Shown here piece by piece: positions 15,494 to 24,435 of a stretch of DNA of 28,488 bases. Position 1 is the stretch's first letter, and each line of letters starts with the position of its first letter. The translations under genes and the position numbers were made by a program. The stretch comes from Flavobacteriales bacterium UBA1993 (GTDB lineage Bacteria; Bacteroidota; Bacteroidia; Flavobacteriales_G; Salibacteraceae), in NCBI GenBank assembly GCA_002336485.1, contig DDCZ01000058.1:2853-31340 (forward strand). Reading direction: 5' to 3'. The notes beneath the pieces are model-generated. The model ran no database searches, was not told the DNA's origin, and worked only from the letters and a program-made list of their open reading frames with translations.

Positions 15494-16240
15494 TTACCCA
15501 AAAAATTGCCCAATCTTAGAGATCGGTTTTAACCACCTTGTGTACCATTTCGCGTCAATTCCATTGGCAACCCATGCCCTAGCGTCTTCCTGATTCGCTA
15601 TCCATCGATTCTTCCAAGTAACATTACTCTGACCTCCTACGCGCATGTTCACCATGACCTTAGGAATATACACTGCCTTTAGTCTATTCTTAAAAAGCAT
15701 CCGCAACATCAATTCATAGTCCGCTGCTGTAAAAAAAGACAGATCATAACTACCCAAGGTATCAAAGTGTTTAGCACGTAAAAAGAATGTCGGGTGTGCT
15801 GGCATCCATCCAGAATAAAACAAGTTTCGATCAAACTCCCTTGATTTCCAAGTTCGAATGGTTCGAGATAAATCAGCCCTGTCAACATAGTTTAGATCTC
15901 CATAACAGGCATCAATATTTGAGGCCGTCAGAGCTTTTGCGACATCTTCTAGGACTTCGGGATACGCCAACACATCATCGGAGTGCAAGATGCCTATGAC
16001 ATCACCTGTGCTCATCGAAATTCCCTTATTCAATGCGTCATATATCCCAGCGTCTTTCTCACTCGAAAAATTCGATACGATATCTAAGTTTTCTTTAATA
16101 AGATCCAATGTATTGTCGGTTGAGTCACCGTCAATAATCAAATATTCTATTTGGGAATATGATTGAGATCGAACCGACTCAATAGTGTCGCGCAGAGTTT
16201 GACCGCTGTTGTATGTCGACGTGATTAAAGAGATTTTCAT
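15494..16240 (-). CDS. Glycosyltransferase family 2 (WcaE-like)
   Basis: This is a 248-aa cytoplasmic GT-A enzyme that would add one sugar to the lipid-linked repeat unit. The nucleotide-sugar fold is complete: I-T-S-T-Y-N (6-11), I-I-D-G-D-S-T-D-N-T (35-44), the conserved E-K-D-A-G-I-Y-D-A-L-N-K-G (61-73), the metal-binding H-S-D-D (86-89) and the acceptor-side A-D-Y-E-L-M-L-R (about 172-179). No membrane segment is present. Donor and acceptor cannot be deduced. The WcaE-like label rests on the E-K-D-A-G-I-Y-D pattern seen in colanic-acid-type transferases. Its ATG overlaps the upstream stop as TAATG, and it is the last gene of the operon. Confidence 0.88.
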   Translation of the reverse strand: MKISLITSTYNSGQTLRDTIESVRSQSYSQIEYLIIDGDSTDNTLDLIKENLDIVSNFSSEKDAGIYDALNKGISMSTGDVIGILHSDDVLAYPEVLEDVAKALTASNIDACYGDLNYVDRADLSRTIRTWKSREFDRNLFYSGWMPAHPTFFLRAKHFDTLGSYDLSFFTAADYELMLRMLFKNRLKAVYIPKVMVNMRVGGQSNVTWKNRWIANQEDARAWVANGIDAKWYTRWLKPISKIGQFFG

Positions 16241-16791
16241 TATCGCAACACTCTATCCTTGATCTTTTGAGCCGGATTTCCTCTATAAATTCCATTCGGA
16301 TCAATATCAGACGAGGCAACAGAGCCGACGGCTAACACGGAATTGGATCCGAAAACAACACCTTGCGTCACAATGGCCTTTGCGCCAATCCAGGCTCCAT
16401 CTTCGATCCTTATTGGCTTTACGATCAGGTCAAAACTCGTGCTGGAATAATCGTGATTTCCTGAAAGAATCAACGCCCCTTGCGAAAGGCAGGCATTCGA
16501 TCCAATGTCTACCACATCCAAATTATCAATCCAAACCCCCTCGCCTATCCAGCTATTTTCGCCTACACTCAATTTCCATGGATACTTGATATTCACGTTT
16601 GGCTTAATCACCACTCCATCTGCAATTTTCGCCCCAAAGGCTCTGAGGATAGAACGTTTAAATGAATACGGAAGCAAGGCTGGAGAGTCGAAGAATATGG
16701 CATTTATCAGATACCATATCACACGTTTAAACATTCCCGCTCCAGGAGTAAATGTGGGATTACTAAAAGTGTTTAGGTCAACTTGTTTCAC
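16240..16791 (-). CDS. WcaF-like hexapeptide-repeat acetyltransferase
   Basis: This 183-aa left-handed beta-helix enzyme probably O-acetylates a sugar of the repeat unit from acetyl-CoA. The N-terminal helix (Y-S-F-K-R-S-I-L-R-A-F-G-A-K-I) is the usual WcaF/NodL lead-in. Hexapeptide turns run from about 56 to 170 (V-I-K-P-N-V; W-I-G-E-G-V; W-I-G-A-K-A; V-V-F-G-S-N). The catalytic loop is S-G-N-H-D (110-114), with His113 as the likely base. The end P-A-Q-K-I-K-D-R is the family terminus. It starts with GTG at 16791, within the 3' end of the upstream gene (14-nt overlap), which points to translational coupling. Length is that of E. coli WcaF (about 180 aa). Confidence 0.87.
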   Translation of the reverse strand: MKQVDLNTFSNPTFTPGAGMFKRVIWYLINAIFFDSPALLPYSFKRSILRAFGAKIADGVVIKPNVNIKYPWKLSVGENSWIGEGVWIDNLDVVDIGSNACLSQGALILSGNHDYSSTSFDLIVKPIRIEDGAWIGAKAIVTQGVVFGSNSVLAVGSVASSDIDPNGIYRGNPAQKIKDRVLR

Positions 16792-17908
16792 GGAAGAGAT
16801 TCAAATAATGACTGCGAATGTCGTCAAAGTTGATCTTATCATGAACGTATTGCTGTGCTCGCTCTGACATTTTCACATAATCTACGTCACTCAAAATCGC
16901 AGCCTCACGAATACATTCTTTCCAACGCTCTGTGTCTTTCAATGGAATCACCCAACCTGCTCCGAAAGATTCAACATCACCCCATGGACATTGATCGCTT
17001 ATGATGACTGGCAATCCATATGCCAGCGCTTCGATAATGGCGTGTCCAAAATTTTCGTTCATCGTAGGTAGAATAAAAAAATCGTGATTCAAATAAGCCG
17101 ATTTCAAACTTTTTGGTGGCACGGCACCATGAAACTCTAAAGTCGCATTTGGCATAAGGTAGCTCCGACACATTCTGGCATACTCAACGTCATCCTCCTG
17201 CCCAAAGACATTCAGCTCCAACATCTCTCCTGAAGCGTTCAGGTGCTCCATGGCGAGCTTCAAATTCTTCTTTGGGCTTACTCGTGAAGCAAATAAAAAC
17301 TTCGGAATTGGGCTTTTAGCAGTTTTTCGATGAGGTTTTATCTGGGCCGGTAAGTTGCTTATTTCTCTAATGGCTACCTTACCAATGGCCTTCAAAATAT
17401 CTGAAGACTCACTTTTATCTGTAGAGTGGATTCTAATACTGCTACCAATATTTAATCGGTTGAATAGCCATATAAACAGACCCTTTTTTAGCCCTTTAAT
17501 TTTAAGCGCGCCAGCTCCTAGCATGCCTCTTGGGGCAAGGATTACTTTATTAAGTCTATTCATCCGCCTCAGTGCCAACAAGGGCTTAATGCTAAAGTCT
17601 ATGGAAAAGAAGCTATTCAAATAAACACCTTGATATGTGTCGTTTTTCAAGGCTTCAAGAATAAGCGCTTGCCTTGACTTTGCCGTTGTATACATCCTAG
17701 AATGAGAATCTACTTTCATCCATTGGTCAAATTCAACACCCGAGTAAGGCACCGATTCCAGTAAATCTCGATCGCCTGTCAGGACATGAAAGTCAATTTC
17801 ATGTTGGAGGCTCTCGACCATATTATTCAACGACTGAATTGGCCCACCCGCCTTATATCCTGGAACAAACCAGTCTGTAAGAATTAAAATTTTAGGCTTC
17901 AATTTCAT
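16778..17908 (-). CDS. Glycosyltransferase family 4 (GT-B fold)
   Basis: This 376-aa retaining-type glycosyltransferase has an N-terminal acceptor domain opening with L-I-L-T-D-W-F-V-P-G-Y-K-A-G-G-P (8-23), a glycine-rich loop near the active site, and a C-terminal donor domain beginning near F-L-F-A-S-R-V-S-P-K-K-N-L (204-216). The E-x7-E motif that binds the nucleotide-sugar is E285 to E293. No TM segments are present; basic and hydrophobic patches (K-K-G-L-F-I-W-L-F, 141-149) could dock it to the membrane. It would act on the lipid-linked intermediate. It overlaps the AsnB-like gene by 17 nt. Substrate unknown. Confidence 0.88.
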   Translation of the reverse strand: MKLKPKILILTDWFVPGYKAGGPIQSLNNMVESLQHEIDFHVLTGDRDLLESVPYSGVEFDQWMKVDSHSRMYTTAKSRQALILEALKNDTYQGVYLNSFFSIDFSIKPLLALRRMNRLNKVILAPRGMLGAGALKIKGLKKGLFIWLFNRLNIGSSIRIHSTDKSESSDILKAIGKVAIREISNLPAQIKPHRKTAKSPIPKFLFASRVSPKKNLKLAMEHLNASGEMLELNVFGQEDDVEYARMCRSYLMPNATLEFHGAVPPKSLKSAYLNHDFFILPTMNENFGHAIIEALAYGLPVIISDQCPWGDVESFGAGWVIPLKDTERWKECIREAAILSDVDYVKMSERAQQYVHDKINFDDIRSHYLNLFRETS

Positions 17909-19757
17909 TCAATTTCATCCATTGACTCAAAACAATAATTGGCCATACTCGCGACCAACTAACATTTCCTTTAGCATCCAAAAAGTCCTTCCACAAACCC
18001 TGAACTGCAGAAGCGTTCATGAGACCGCTGTCAACCAACTGATCTATATTCTCCTGACAGAATTCTCTTAAGTCGCCTTTCATCCAATCTTCCCAGGGCA
18101 ACACGAAACCCATCTTTTTACGCGACGTGATCGACGATGGAAGTATATCCTGAAAACTACTGACGAGCAGTTGCTTCGGAGTGTGAGGATATTTCACTTG
18201 ATCCGAAACATGCGTAACATATTCGATAAGCTCGTGGTCGAGAAAGGGTACCCTGACCTCTAAGGCATGCGCCATGGACATTTGATCCGTATCTCTAAGC
18301 AGAACATTTTGCATATATGTATTCATTTCGGCAATGGATATTCGACTTAAGGTTGGAAGCTTTCCATACCCATCAAACTCCTCTAGCATTTGAACACTTT
18401 GATTCACCGCATTTGGAAACGGTTTCTTACCGAGTAGCCCTTTGACTTGGTGATCAAGCAAGACCTTTCTAAATATTGGATACAGACTCTCCAAATCAAA
18501 GTAGTCGAGTTTTAAAATTTGCGCAAGTTTAGAAGAGGGTATACCTGGTCGGTACATCTTAGCAAAATGTCCGGCAGTAACTCGAAGGGCCTTTGGAAAA
18601 CTCAATAACCATGCATTGTCCGAAATTCGTGGAATACGCTGAAAAACATCGTAACCAGCAAAAACCTCGTCTCCTCCGAGGCCTGAAAGTGCTACTGAAA
18701 GCCCTTGCTTTTTCGTTTCTCGAGACACGATCCATGAATTAAGCCCATCGCCTGAAGGATGATCCATTGAAGCCAACCCTTCTGGTAATGCTTCAAGAAG
18801 ATCACTCGGCTTCAACTGGATTTCATGGTGATTGGTCTCAAATTTCTGAGCTATTTCTCTTGCATATTTGGCTTCACTATACTCACTCTCATCAAAAGAC
18901 ACGTTGAATGTATCCAGCTTTTGACCGAGTCGTTCGGAAACAATTCCAACTAGTAAACTTGAATCTATGCCACCAGACAAAAATGCACCGACAGGCACAT
19001 CTGCTATCAGCCTTCGCTCAACACTTTTGGTGAGCAATTCTCGAATTCGCTTTTGGATAAGAATAGGCTCATTATCCTGATGTAAATTTTGCCATGGCTT
19101 CCAATACGGCGCCACTTTATAATCACTTGGAGATATATCAATGTACGTCCCTGGCTCGAGCATCTTTACTCCCTCAACCATTGTTTGAGGGGCATGCACT
19201 GTCTGATACATTAGGTATTCAGACAATACCGCTTTGTTTAATTTTCTAGGAACAATTCCACTCGCAAGAAGCGCACGAATCTCAGATCCGAAAACTAGTT
19301 GATCATTGACCTGGGCATAATACAGCGGCTTTATCCCGATTCGGTCTCGAACAAGCACCAATCTACTCTCGCGATTGTCCCAAATAGCGCAGGCAAACAT
19401 TCCATTGACTTTTTGAAAGGCTCCGGTATCCCATTGAATAAATGCTTCTAACAACACTTCAGTATCTGAATTGGTCCTAAAAGTAGAACCAGCCAACTCG
19501 GCCTTAATTTCGAGATAGTTATATATCTCTCCGTTGAAAACCATCGTAAAACGCCCATCAGAACTTGTGAAGGGTTGATTCGAATCGGGGCTGAGGTCAA
19601 TAATTGAGAGGCGGGTGTGACCGAGTGCGACATCACCCGAAAGAAAAGTTCCGCTTGCATCAGGGCCCCGATGGTCGATTGCGTGCACCATTGCATCAAG
19701 CGCCTGACCTGCATTTGTCAATTTCCCTGTACCATATATGCCTGCTATTCCACACAT
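17892..19757 (-). CDS. AsnB-type glutamine-dependent amidotransferase (asparagine synthase family)
   Basis: The product is 621 aa with an N-terminal class II glutaminase domain (nucleophile Cys2 in M-C-G-I-A-G-I-Y-G; Arg49, Asn75-Gly76-Glu77, Asp98) and a C-terminal synthetase domain (PP-loop S-G-G-I-D-S at 261-266). Both active sites look complete, so glutamine hydrolysis and ATP-dependent amidation should both work. Biosynthesis of free asparagine is possible, but its place inside a polysaccharide operon, overlapping genes on both sides, favours amidation of a uronic-acid carboxyl group, as is proposed for WbpS-like enzymes. The gene touches the upstream GT4 gene as a TAATG junction. The substrate assignment is inference only. 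Confidence 0.9.
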   Translation of the reverse strand: MCGIAGIYGTGKLTNAGQALDAMVHAIDHRGPDASGTFLSGDVALGHTRLSIIDLSPDSNQPFTSSDGRFTMVFNGEIYNYLEIKAELAGSTFRTNSDTEVLLEAFIQWDTGAFQKVNGMFACAIWDNRESRLVLVRDRIGIKPLYYAQVNDQLVFGSEIRALLASGIVPRKLNKAVLSEYLMYQTVHAPQTMVEGVKMLEPGTYIDISPSDYKVAPYWKPWQNLHQDNEPILIQKRIRELLTKSVERRLIADVPVGAFLSGGIDSSLLVGIVSERLGQKLDTFNVSFDESEYSEAKYAREIAQKFETNHHEIQLKPSDLLEALPEGLASMDHPSGDGLNSWIVSRETKKQGLSVALSGLGGDEVFAGYDVFQRIPRISDNAWLLSFPKALRVTAGHFAKMYRPGIPSSKLAQILKLDYFDLESLYPIFRKVLLDHQVKGLLGKKPFPNAVNQSVQMLEEFDGYGKLPTLSRISIAEMNTYMQNVLLRDTDQMSMAHALEVRVPFLDHELIEYVTHVSDQVKYPHTPKQLLVSSFQDILPSSITSRKKMGFVLPWEDWMKGDLREFCQENIDQLVDSGLMNASAVQGLWKDFLDAKGNVSWSRVWPIIVLSQWMKLNEIEA

Positions 19758-20812
19758 TATTTCTGCATCTTCTCTTTTAATCCATGAAAAGAAAGCAATG
19801 TTTCAGACCATGTAGTTGGAGTAATACTGTGGGCATTATCCAAACTTACTTGCCCCATTGCGCTTATTTCCGAGTCATTCATCGTGATGAAGTTACGCAT
19901 AGACTTTTCCAGTTCAGCGACATTTGCTGACTGAAAAACATATCCATTTTCACCCTCCTTTAAAAACGCCTCCCTGGATCCAATTTCGTCGCTGAGAATC
20001 ATGGGAAAACCAACGGCTGCCATTTCTTGAACGCTGACTCCCCAAGGCTCAAAATGACTTGGAAGGATATACACAGACGACCCTGCGAGAATAGGTTCAA
20101 GCTCAGATGGTTGTACAAAGCCAAAATGTTTAATTCCCTCGGACTCAACCCTTCGATCATATGCTTCTCCTGTTCCTACACACCAAAGCTCCCATTCAGG
20201 TGCATCTATTCTGATCCTTTTGAATGCGTTCCAGAGATCAAAAACCCCCTTATGGTCAACATATCGGCCTAAGTACAAGAAACGCTTAGGGAGAGAGCTT
20301 CGATTCATTGAAATGGCTTTCCGAAACGCATCAAACCGACTTAAGTCCGCTGCGTAGAAACCTGTTTTCACTTCTTCACTTTTATAGCCCAATTTCATTG
20401 CATAATGTTTTTGAACAAGACCTGGAACAAAGGCAAAATCGAATGCTCTTCGGATGGTAAACCTTGATACGATGCGGGCAACCTGTTGCTTGAATGTTCC
20501 AAACCAATGATTGTCCATGGACAAAATTGTGACTGCCTTCGACTTTAAAGATTTACAGGTCTTCACATACTCTTTATCCATCCAGCCACTGCACAAAATG
20601 ATATCTGGATCAAAATCGCTTACCAACTTCCGTAGTTCTCCTCCCGAAAGTGTTTCTCGAGAAAATGATTCACAAAAAGACAGGTCAAATTTGAAGGGAG
20701 CTTCTGGGTTCACAGGCCAATGAACAAGCAATATCTCCGCTTCATTTGAAAGCGCTCGAAAGCAGGATATTGAGTATTCTGCTAGTTCCGAATATAAAAT
20801 CACAACTCTCAT
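19757..20812 (-). CDS. Glycosyltransferase family 4 (GT-B fold)
   Basis: This 351-aa cytoplasmic transferase has a donor domain with F-L-Y-L-G-R-Y-V-D-H-K-G-V (178-190) and the E-x7-E pair E255 and E263 in H-F-E-P-W-G-V-S-V-Q-E-M. The N-terminal domain is shorter and less typical than in the other two GT4 enzymes here: it opens with V-V-I-L-Y-S-E-L-A-E-Y and lacks the G-G loop usual near residue 20, so its acceptor may differ. No membrane segment is seen. Its ATG overlaps the Wzy-like gene stop by 4 nt (ATGA) and its stop touches the next ATG. The sugar transferred cannot be inferred. Confidence 0.85.
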   Translation of the reverse strand: MRVVILYSELAEYSISCFRALSNEAEILLVHWPVNPEAPFKFDLSFCESFSRETLSGGELRKLVSDFDPDIILCSGWMDKEYVKTCKSLKSKAVTILSMDNHWFGTFKQQVARIVSRFTIRRAFDFAFVPGLVQKHYAMKLGYKSEEVKTGFYAADLSRFDAFRKAISMNRSSLPKRFLYLGRYVDHKGVFDLWNAFKRIRIDAPEWELWCVGTGEAYDRRVESEGIKHFGFVQPSELEPILAGSSVYILPSHFEPWGVSVQEMAAVGFPMILSDEIGSREAFLKEGENGYVFQSANVAELEKSMRNFITMNDSEISAMGQVSLDNAHSITPTTWSETLLSFHGLKEKMQK

Positions 20813-22152
20813 TGCACACCTTGGATTAAGGGTTCACTAGATACCGTCTCCGCCTCATCATCGCTCGAATTTTTCGGCTGTAGAATGAGTGTTAGGGAGA
20901 TAAGGAAGAGACTCGTAAATGGATTAAGAGAGGCGCCTAACCAAGATTCGAAATTTGCTGAAAACAGAATGGTGTAAATAATGGGCAAGGTGTAACGCGA
21001 TTGTGCAACACCACTGAGAACAATTCTTACGTATGATATGAAGAGTAACACGATCCCAATCAAACCTGTATCGAGCCAAATAGTTAGATAGCTGTTGTGG
21101 GCATTCCCCTGATGTCCCAGCGCACTCAATTCCCAGAAAAAACGCTTGTAGATAAGCTCGGTATACCCAAAACCTCCGCCTGTAAAAAACACTTCCTGAA
21201 TCTGCACCCAAGCGAATGTCCAAGCCACGAAACGTCCACTACCTTCATTCAGCGTCTCCACTCTTAAGTATTCCTCCAACCCGAGGGCTGATGCTATTTC
21301 AGGCAAACTGCTCAACACAAAATCGTATCCGCCGATCACAATTAGAAATATGAATAGGGTAAACCCGTTTGATAAGTACCTCAATTGAACAAACCCAAAA
21401 AACAACAAAATCGCAAATAGAGACGTTCGGCTTCCTGTGAGAAAGAGGCTTAATAAAAATGTCCCAATGAAAAAGAGCTCTGTAGGCAGATCAAGCCAAT
21501 TGCCCTTCGATGCCTTACGCAGTAAAAAGTACAGTGGACCTGAAACAGTAAGCAAGATTCCCATTCCATTTGGGTTTCCAAGAAGCCCGCGATACCTGCC
21601 CACCAGAGTTGCAAAACCAGGTAGGACGATGTATGCCAATAGTCCGGCGGCAAAAAGGATACCTAATGCGATCATTAAGTCTTTCCCAATGTTTTTGTTT
21701 TGTTGCGAGCTACGCAAAAAGAAAATCGGAACAGTGAAGAAAACCAAGCTGTAAGACAATGATTTCTGAAATGCATTAAACGGCTCATCAGCCCATGTGC
21801 TTGCCAGGACAGCAAAGATCAAGAATGGCAAAAAGACCTTGAATATTTGATTGTTTAATGTTCGAAAATCTGAGTAATGACGCAACACGTAGCCAACCAA
21901 GAGCAAGACAACGCCAATTTTTGCGGTGGCCGCAAAGGCCATCATGGGGTCTCTATTATCAGAGAGTACCAGTAGAGTCACAAATGCAATCAAGGCCTTA
22001 CTGAGATCATTAGTTCGGAGAATAAGCAAATAGCTCAGAACGCACCATCCGACAGCAACGCCATTTGGAGTAAATCGACCTGCCAGTACCCAGGATAGGA
22101 TGATGAGGTAGAGATCTACATAATTTCTGATATGTTTAACCAAATCATTCAC
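20809..22152 (-). CDS. Wzy/WaaL-family O-antigen polymerase or ligase
   Basis: This 447-aa inner-membrane protein has about 10-12 hydrophobic segments and a large periplasmic loop at about 280-360. The O-antigen ligase/polymerase (Wzy_C, PF04932-type) signature is visible: G-R-Y-R-G-L-L-G-N-P-N-G (185-196), T-G-S-R-T-S (239-244), G-S-G-R (305-308) and, in the loop, the A-H-N-S-Y-L motif (351-356) with the His likely catalytic. It would join repeat units in the periplasm or ligate the finished chain; the sequence does not settle which. Wzy is more likely because no other polymerase is seen and the cluster carries several transferases. It starts with GTG at 22152, overlapping the upstream stop by 8 nt. 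Confidence 0.85.
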   Translation of the reverse strand: MNDLVKHIRNYVDLYLIILSWVLAGRFTPNGVAVGWCVLSYLLILRTNDLSKALIAFVTLLVLSDNRDPMMAFAATAKIGVVLLLVGYVLRHYSDFRTLNNQIFKVFLPFLIFAVLASTWADEPFNAFQKSLSYSLVFFTVPIFFLRSSQQNKNIGKDLMIALGILFAAGLLAYIVLPGFATLVGRYRGLLGNPNGMGILLTVSGPLYFLLRKASKGNWLDLPTELFFIGTFLLSLFLTGSRTSLFAILLFFGFVQLRYLSNGFTLFIFLIVIGGYDFVLSSLPEIASALGLEEYLRVETLNEGSGRFVAWTFAWVQIQEVFFTGGGFGYTELIYKRFFWELSALGHQGNAHNSYLTIWLDTGLIGIVLLFISYVRIVLSGVAQSRYTLPIIYTILFSANFESWLGASLNPFTSLFLISLTLILQPKNSSDDEAETVSSEPLIQGVQ

Positions 22153-23296
22153 TCAATTGCTGTTTTGATAGAAACTCAATGAATGGTTTGATAATCGCAT
22201 TCCATGTAAACTTTGATCGCATCAAGTCTAACGATCGCTTCTTCATTTCTAACAATTCAATTTCGGTTGCATTCATTACGGAAAGCATTGCCTCCACAAT
22301 TTGATCTTGTCGTTTTGGCTTTATCAGAATTCCATTTCCATCAATCATAAGCGATGTAGCACCGACATCTGTTGCTATTACTGCAAGACCACGAGCCATA
22401 GCCTCTAATATTACGTTAGGCATGCCTTCGGAAATGCTAGGACAAATCAAGGCATCTGCTTGATCCAAAACCTTAAAAACTTCTTCTTGCGAAGACAAAC
22501 TTCCCACATAGCGAATACGATCGTGCACTTTTTGATGTTCGCTTGGCACGGGCCCTACTATGGCTAGCGACCAATTGAAGTCTGATATCTGATCGATGGC
22601 TTCGTACAATTCAGGTAATCCTTTCAATCGATCATATCTACCCACAAACACAAATCTTCGCTCATCATTCGCTGCAGCTACATGCTTCACGATACATCCC
22701 TGATCTATGCCTGATGGCATCTCAAACACCAATTTATCGAGCGTCACTTCATTCTTGATTAAACGCGTAATATCACCTCCGTAGGAAAACACAACATCCG
22801 CAGAATTCATGAGTTTTCGAACTGGGGCACGAAGGAGGAATTTGGTCAATTCACCCTTTAAATCAGGCTGAGCCTGGAACATATTCATCCCATGAAACTT
22901 CACACCAATATTTGATTGAAATGGCAGCTCATTTCGCCGTCTTATAATTTCAGAACCAACAAAGCCTTTGGTATAGATGAAGGTTGGAGGGGACTTCTCG
23001 GTTTTCAACTGATTAAAGTAACGCAATGAAAGTTCCCTTTGCGAGCGGAGATAATGGCCAGGAATCCAACCTGTATCATCATATTCGAAGCCTCGAATAG
23101 TTATGTTTTCTTGCGCCTCTTTGGAAAATGAATGCAATGCAACATCATTTGCAATTGGCTGAGCACTGGGAAAGCAATGGTAAAGAACAACTCGTATTCC
23201 GTTGCGGGCAGAATGCTCAGCAATTAACCTTGAATGCTTTTGCATTCCCCCCATGACATAGGGAGGAATACCATCCGTTAGGAGAAACAGATTCAT
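22145..23296 (-). CDS. Glycosyltransferase family 4 (GT-B fold)
   Basis: The product is 383 aa. The N-terminus has the acceptor-domain glycine loop P-Y-V-M-G-G-M-Q-K-H-S (12-22). The donor domain starts near F-V-F-V-G-R-Y-D-R-L-K-G (215-226), and the E-x7-E pair is E290 and E298 in S-E-G-M-P-N-V-I-L-E-A-M. This is the clearest of the three GT4 enzymes and should be retaining and active. It overlaps the WecE-like gene by 4 nt (ATGA) and the Wzy-like gene by 8 nt, so it sits inside the coupled block. The position just after the aminotransferase makes transfer of the amino-sugar a natural but untested guess. Confidence 0.89.
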   Translation of the reverse strand: MNLFLLTDGIPPYVMGGMQKHSRLIAEHSARNGIRVVLYHCFPSAQPIANDVALHSFSKEAQENITIRGFEYDDTGWIPGHYLRSQRELSLRYFNQLKTEKSPPTFIYTKGFVGSEIIRRRNELPFQSNIGVKFHGMNMFQAQPDLKGELTKFLLRAPVRKLMNSADVVFSYGGDITRLIKNEVTLDKLVFEMPSGIDQGCIVKHVAAANDERRFVFVGRYDRLKGLPELYEAIDQISDFNWSLAIVGPVPSEHQKVHDRIRYVGSLSSQEEVFKVLDQADALICPSISEGMPNVILEAMARGLAVIATDVGATSLMIDGNGILIKPKRQDQIVEAMLSVMNATEIELLEMKKRSLDLMRSKFTWNAIIKPFIEFLSKQQLSE

Positions 23297-24423
23297 GAGT
23301 TGGAGTAATAATCTTCAATTGACTTGCATATAAAATCAATATCGGTATTCGACAGATGAAGGTGGAGTGGCAACCTCAGTAAGCACTCACTAAACCTATC
23401 AGAATTCGGAAGATCTGAGCCCTCGTGTTTGTCTTTATAGTATTCACTTTTATGAAGACTTAAATAATGGAATACAGCACCAATTTCCAGTGTCTTAAGG
23501 TGGTTTAGAAGGGCATCTCGTTCCTGCTTTGATTTAAGCACAATAAAAAACACGTGACCATTATTGGTGGCATACTCTGGAATTCGAGGCAGTTCAAAAT
23601 AACCCGCTTCGGAAAGTTTTGACAGTTTTTTAAAATATGCATTCCAAATTTTGATTCGTCCAGATTGTATGTCGTCAATATGCGATAACTGACCAAAGAG
23701 GTAGGCCGCAATTAATTCTGATGGCAGGAACGAAGACCCCAAATCCACCCAACCATATTTATCAATCTCACCCCTAAAAAACGCCGTCCTGTTCGTTCCC
23801 TTTTCCCAGAGAATCTCGGACCTTTTTTGGAGTGACGTATCATTCACAACCAACAATCCACCCTCGCCAGCTACGACATTTTTGGTTTCATGGAAAGAAA
23901 AAGTGGCACAATGTCCGAACGACCCGAGGGGTTTCCCCTTGTAAAAAGATTCGATCGCCTGAGCCGCATCCTCAATTAGGAATAAGTCATGTTCCTTCAC
24001 CAAATCCATAATCGAATTCATGTCGCAGGCGGCTCCACCATAATGGACAACAACAATTGCCTTTGTTTGGGCCGTGATGCACCTTCTAATGGAATCCACG
24101 GAAATATTTGGGTGACTTTCATTTGAGTCGGCAAAAACAATCTTTGCTCCTCTCAAAACAAACGCATTGGCAGTCGAGACAAATGTGAAGCTCGGAATAA
24201 TTATTTCGTCTCCCGGCCCTATGTTCAATAGCAATGAACTCATTTCCAAGGCATCGGTACATGATGTTGTCAGAAGAACTTTTGAAAACCCATACCTGTC
24301 TTCAAAAAATTTATGGCACTGTTTCGTAAACTGGCCGTTGCCTGCAAGACGTCCCTGAGTCACTGCCTGATTCACATTTTGCAGCTCGGGCCCAAATAAA
24401 TACGGCTTGTTAAATCGTATCAT
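23293..24423 (-). CDS. Nucleotide-sugar aminotransferase, WecE/RffA type (DegT/DnrJ/EryC1/StrS family)
   Basis: This 376-aa PLP enzyme is strikingly like E. coli WecE, which turns dTDP-4-keto-6-deoxyglucose into dTDP-4-amino-4,6-dideoxygalactose. Shared features recalled from WecE include the N-terminus M-I-x-F-N-x-P, S-C-T-x-x-L-E-M, P-S-[FY]-T-F-V-S-T-A-N-A-F-V-L-R-G-A-K-I-V-F, V-H-Y-x-G-x-A-C and E-D-A-A-Q. The PLP-binding lysine is Lys181 in F-H-E-T-K-N, the same number as in E. coli. Length is equal (376 aa). The product would be a 4-amino-4,6-dideoxy sugar, possibly later acetylated. RmlA/RmlB for the dTDP-sugar precursor are not in the window. The start ATG is separated by 12 nt from the upstream stop. 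Confidence 0.9.
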   Translation of the reverse strand: MIRFNKPYLFGPELQNVNQAVTQGRLAGNGQFTKQCHKFFEDRYGFSKVLLTTSCTDALEMSSLLLNIGPGDEIIIPSFTFVSTANAFVLRGAKIVFADSNESHPNISVDSIRRCITAQTKAIVVVHYGGAACDMNSIMDLVKEHDLFLIEDAAQAIESFYKGKPLGSFGHCATFSFHETKNVVAGEGGLLVVNDTSLQKRSEILWEKGTNRTAFFRGEIDKYGWVDLGSSFLPSELIAAYLFGQLSHIDDIQSGRIKIWNAYFKKLSKLSEAGYFELPRIPEYATNNGHVFFIVLKSKQERDALLNHLKTLEIGAVFHYLSLHKSEYYKDKHEGSDLPNSDRFSECLLRLPLHLHLSNTDIDFICKSIEDYYSNS

Positions 24424-24435
24424 CTCATTGTAAAA

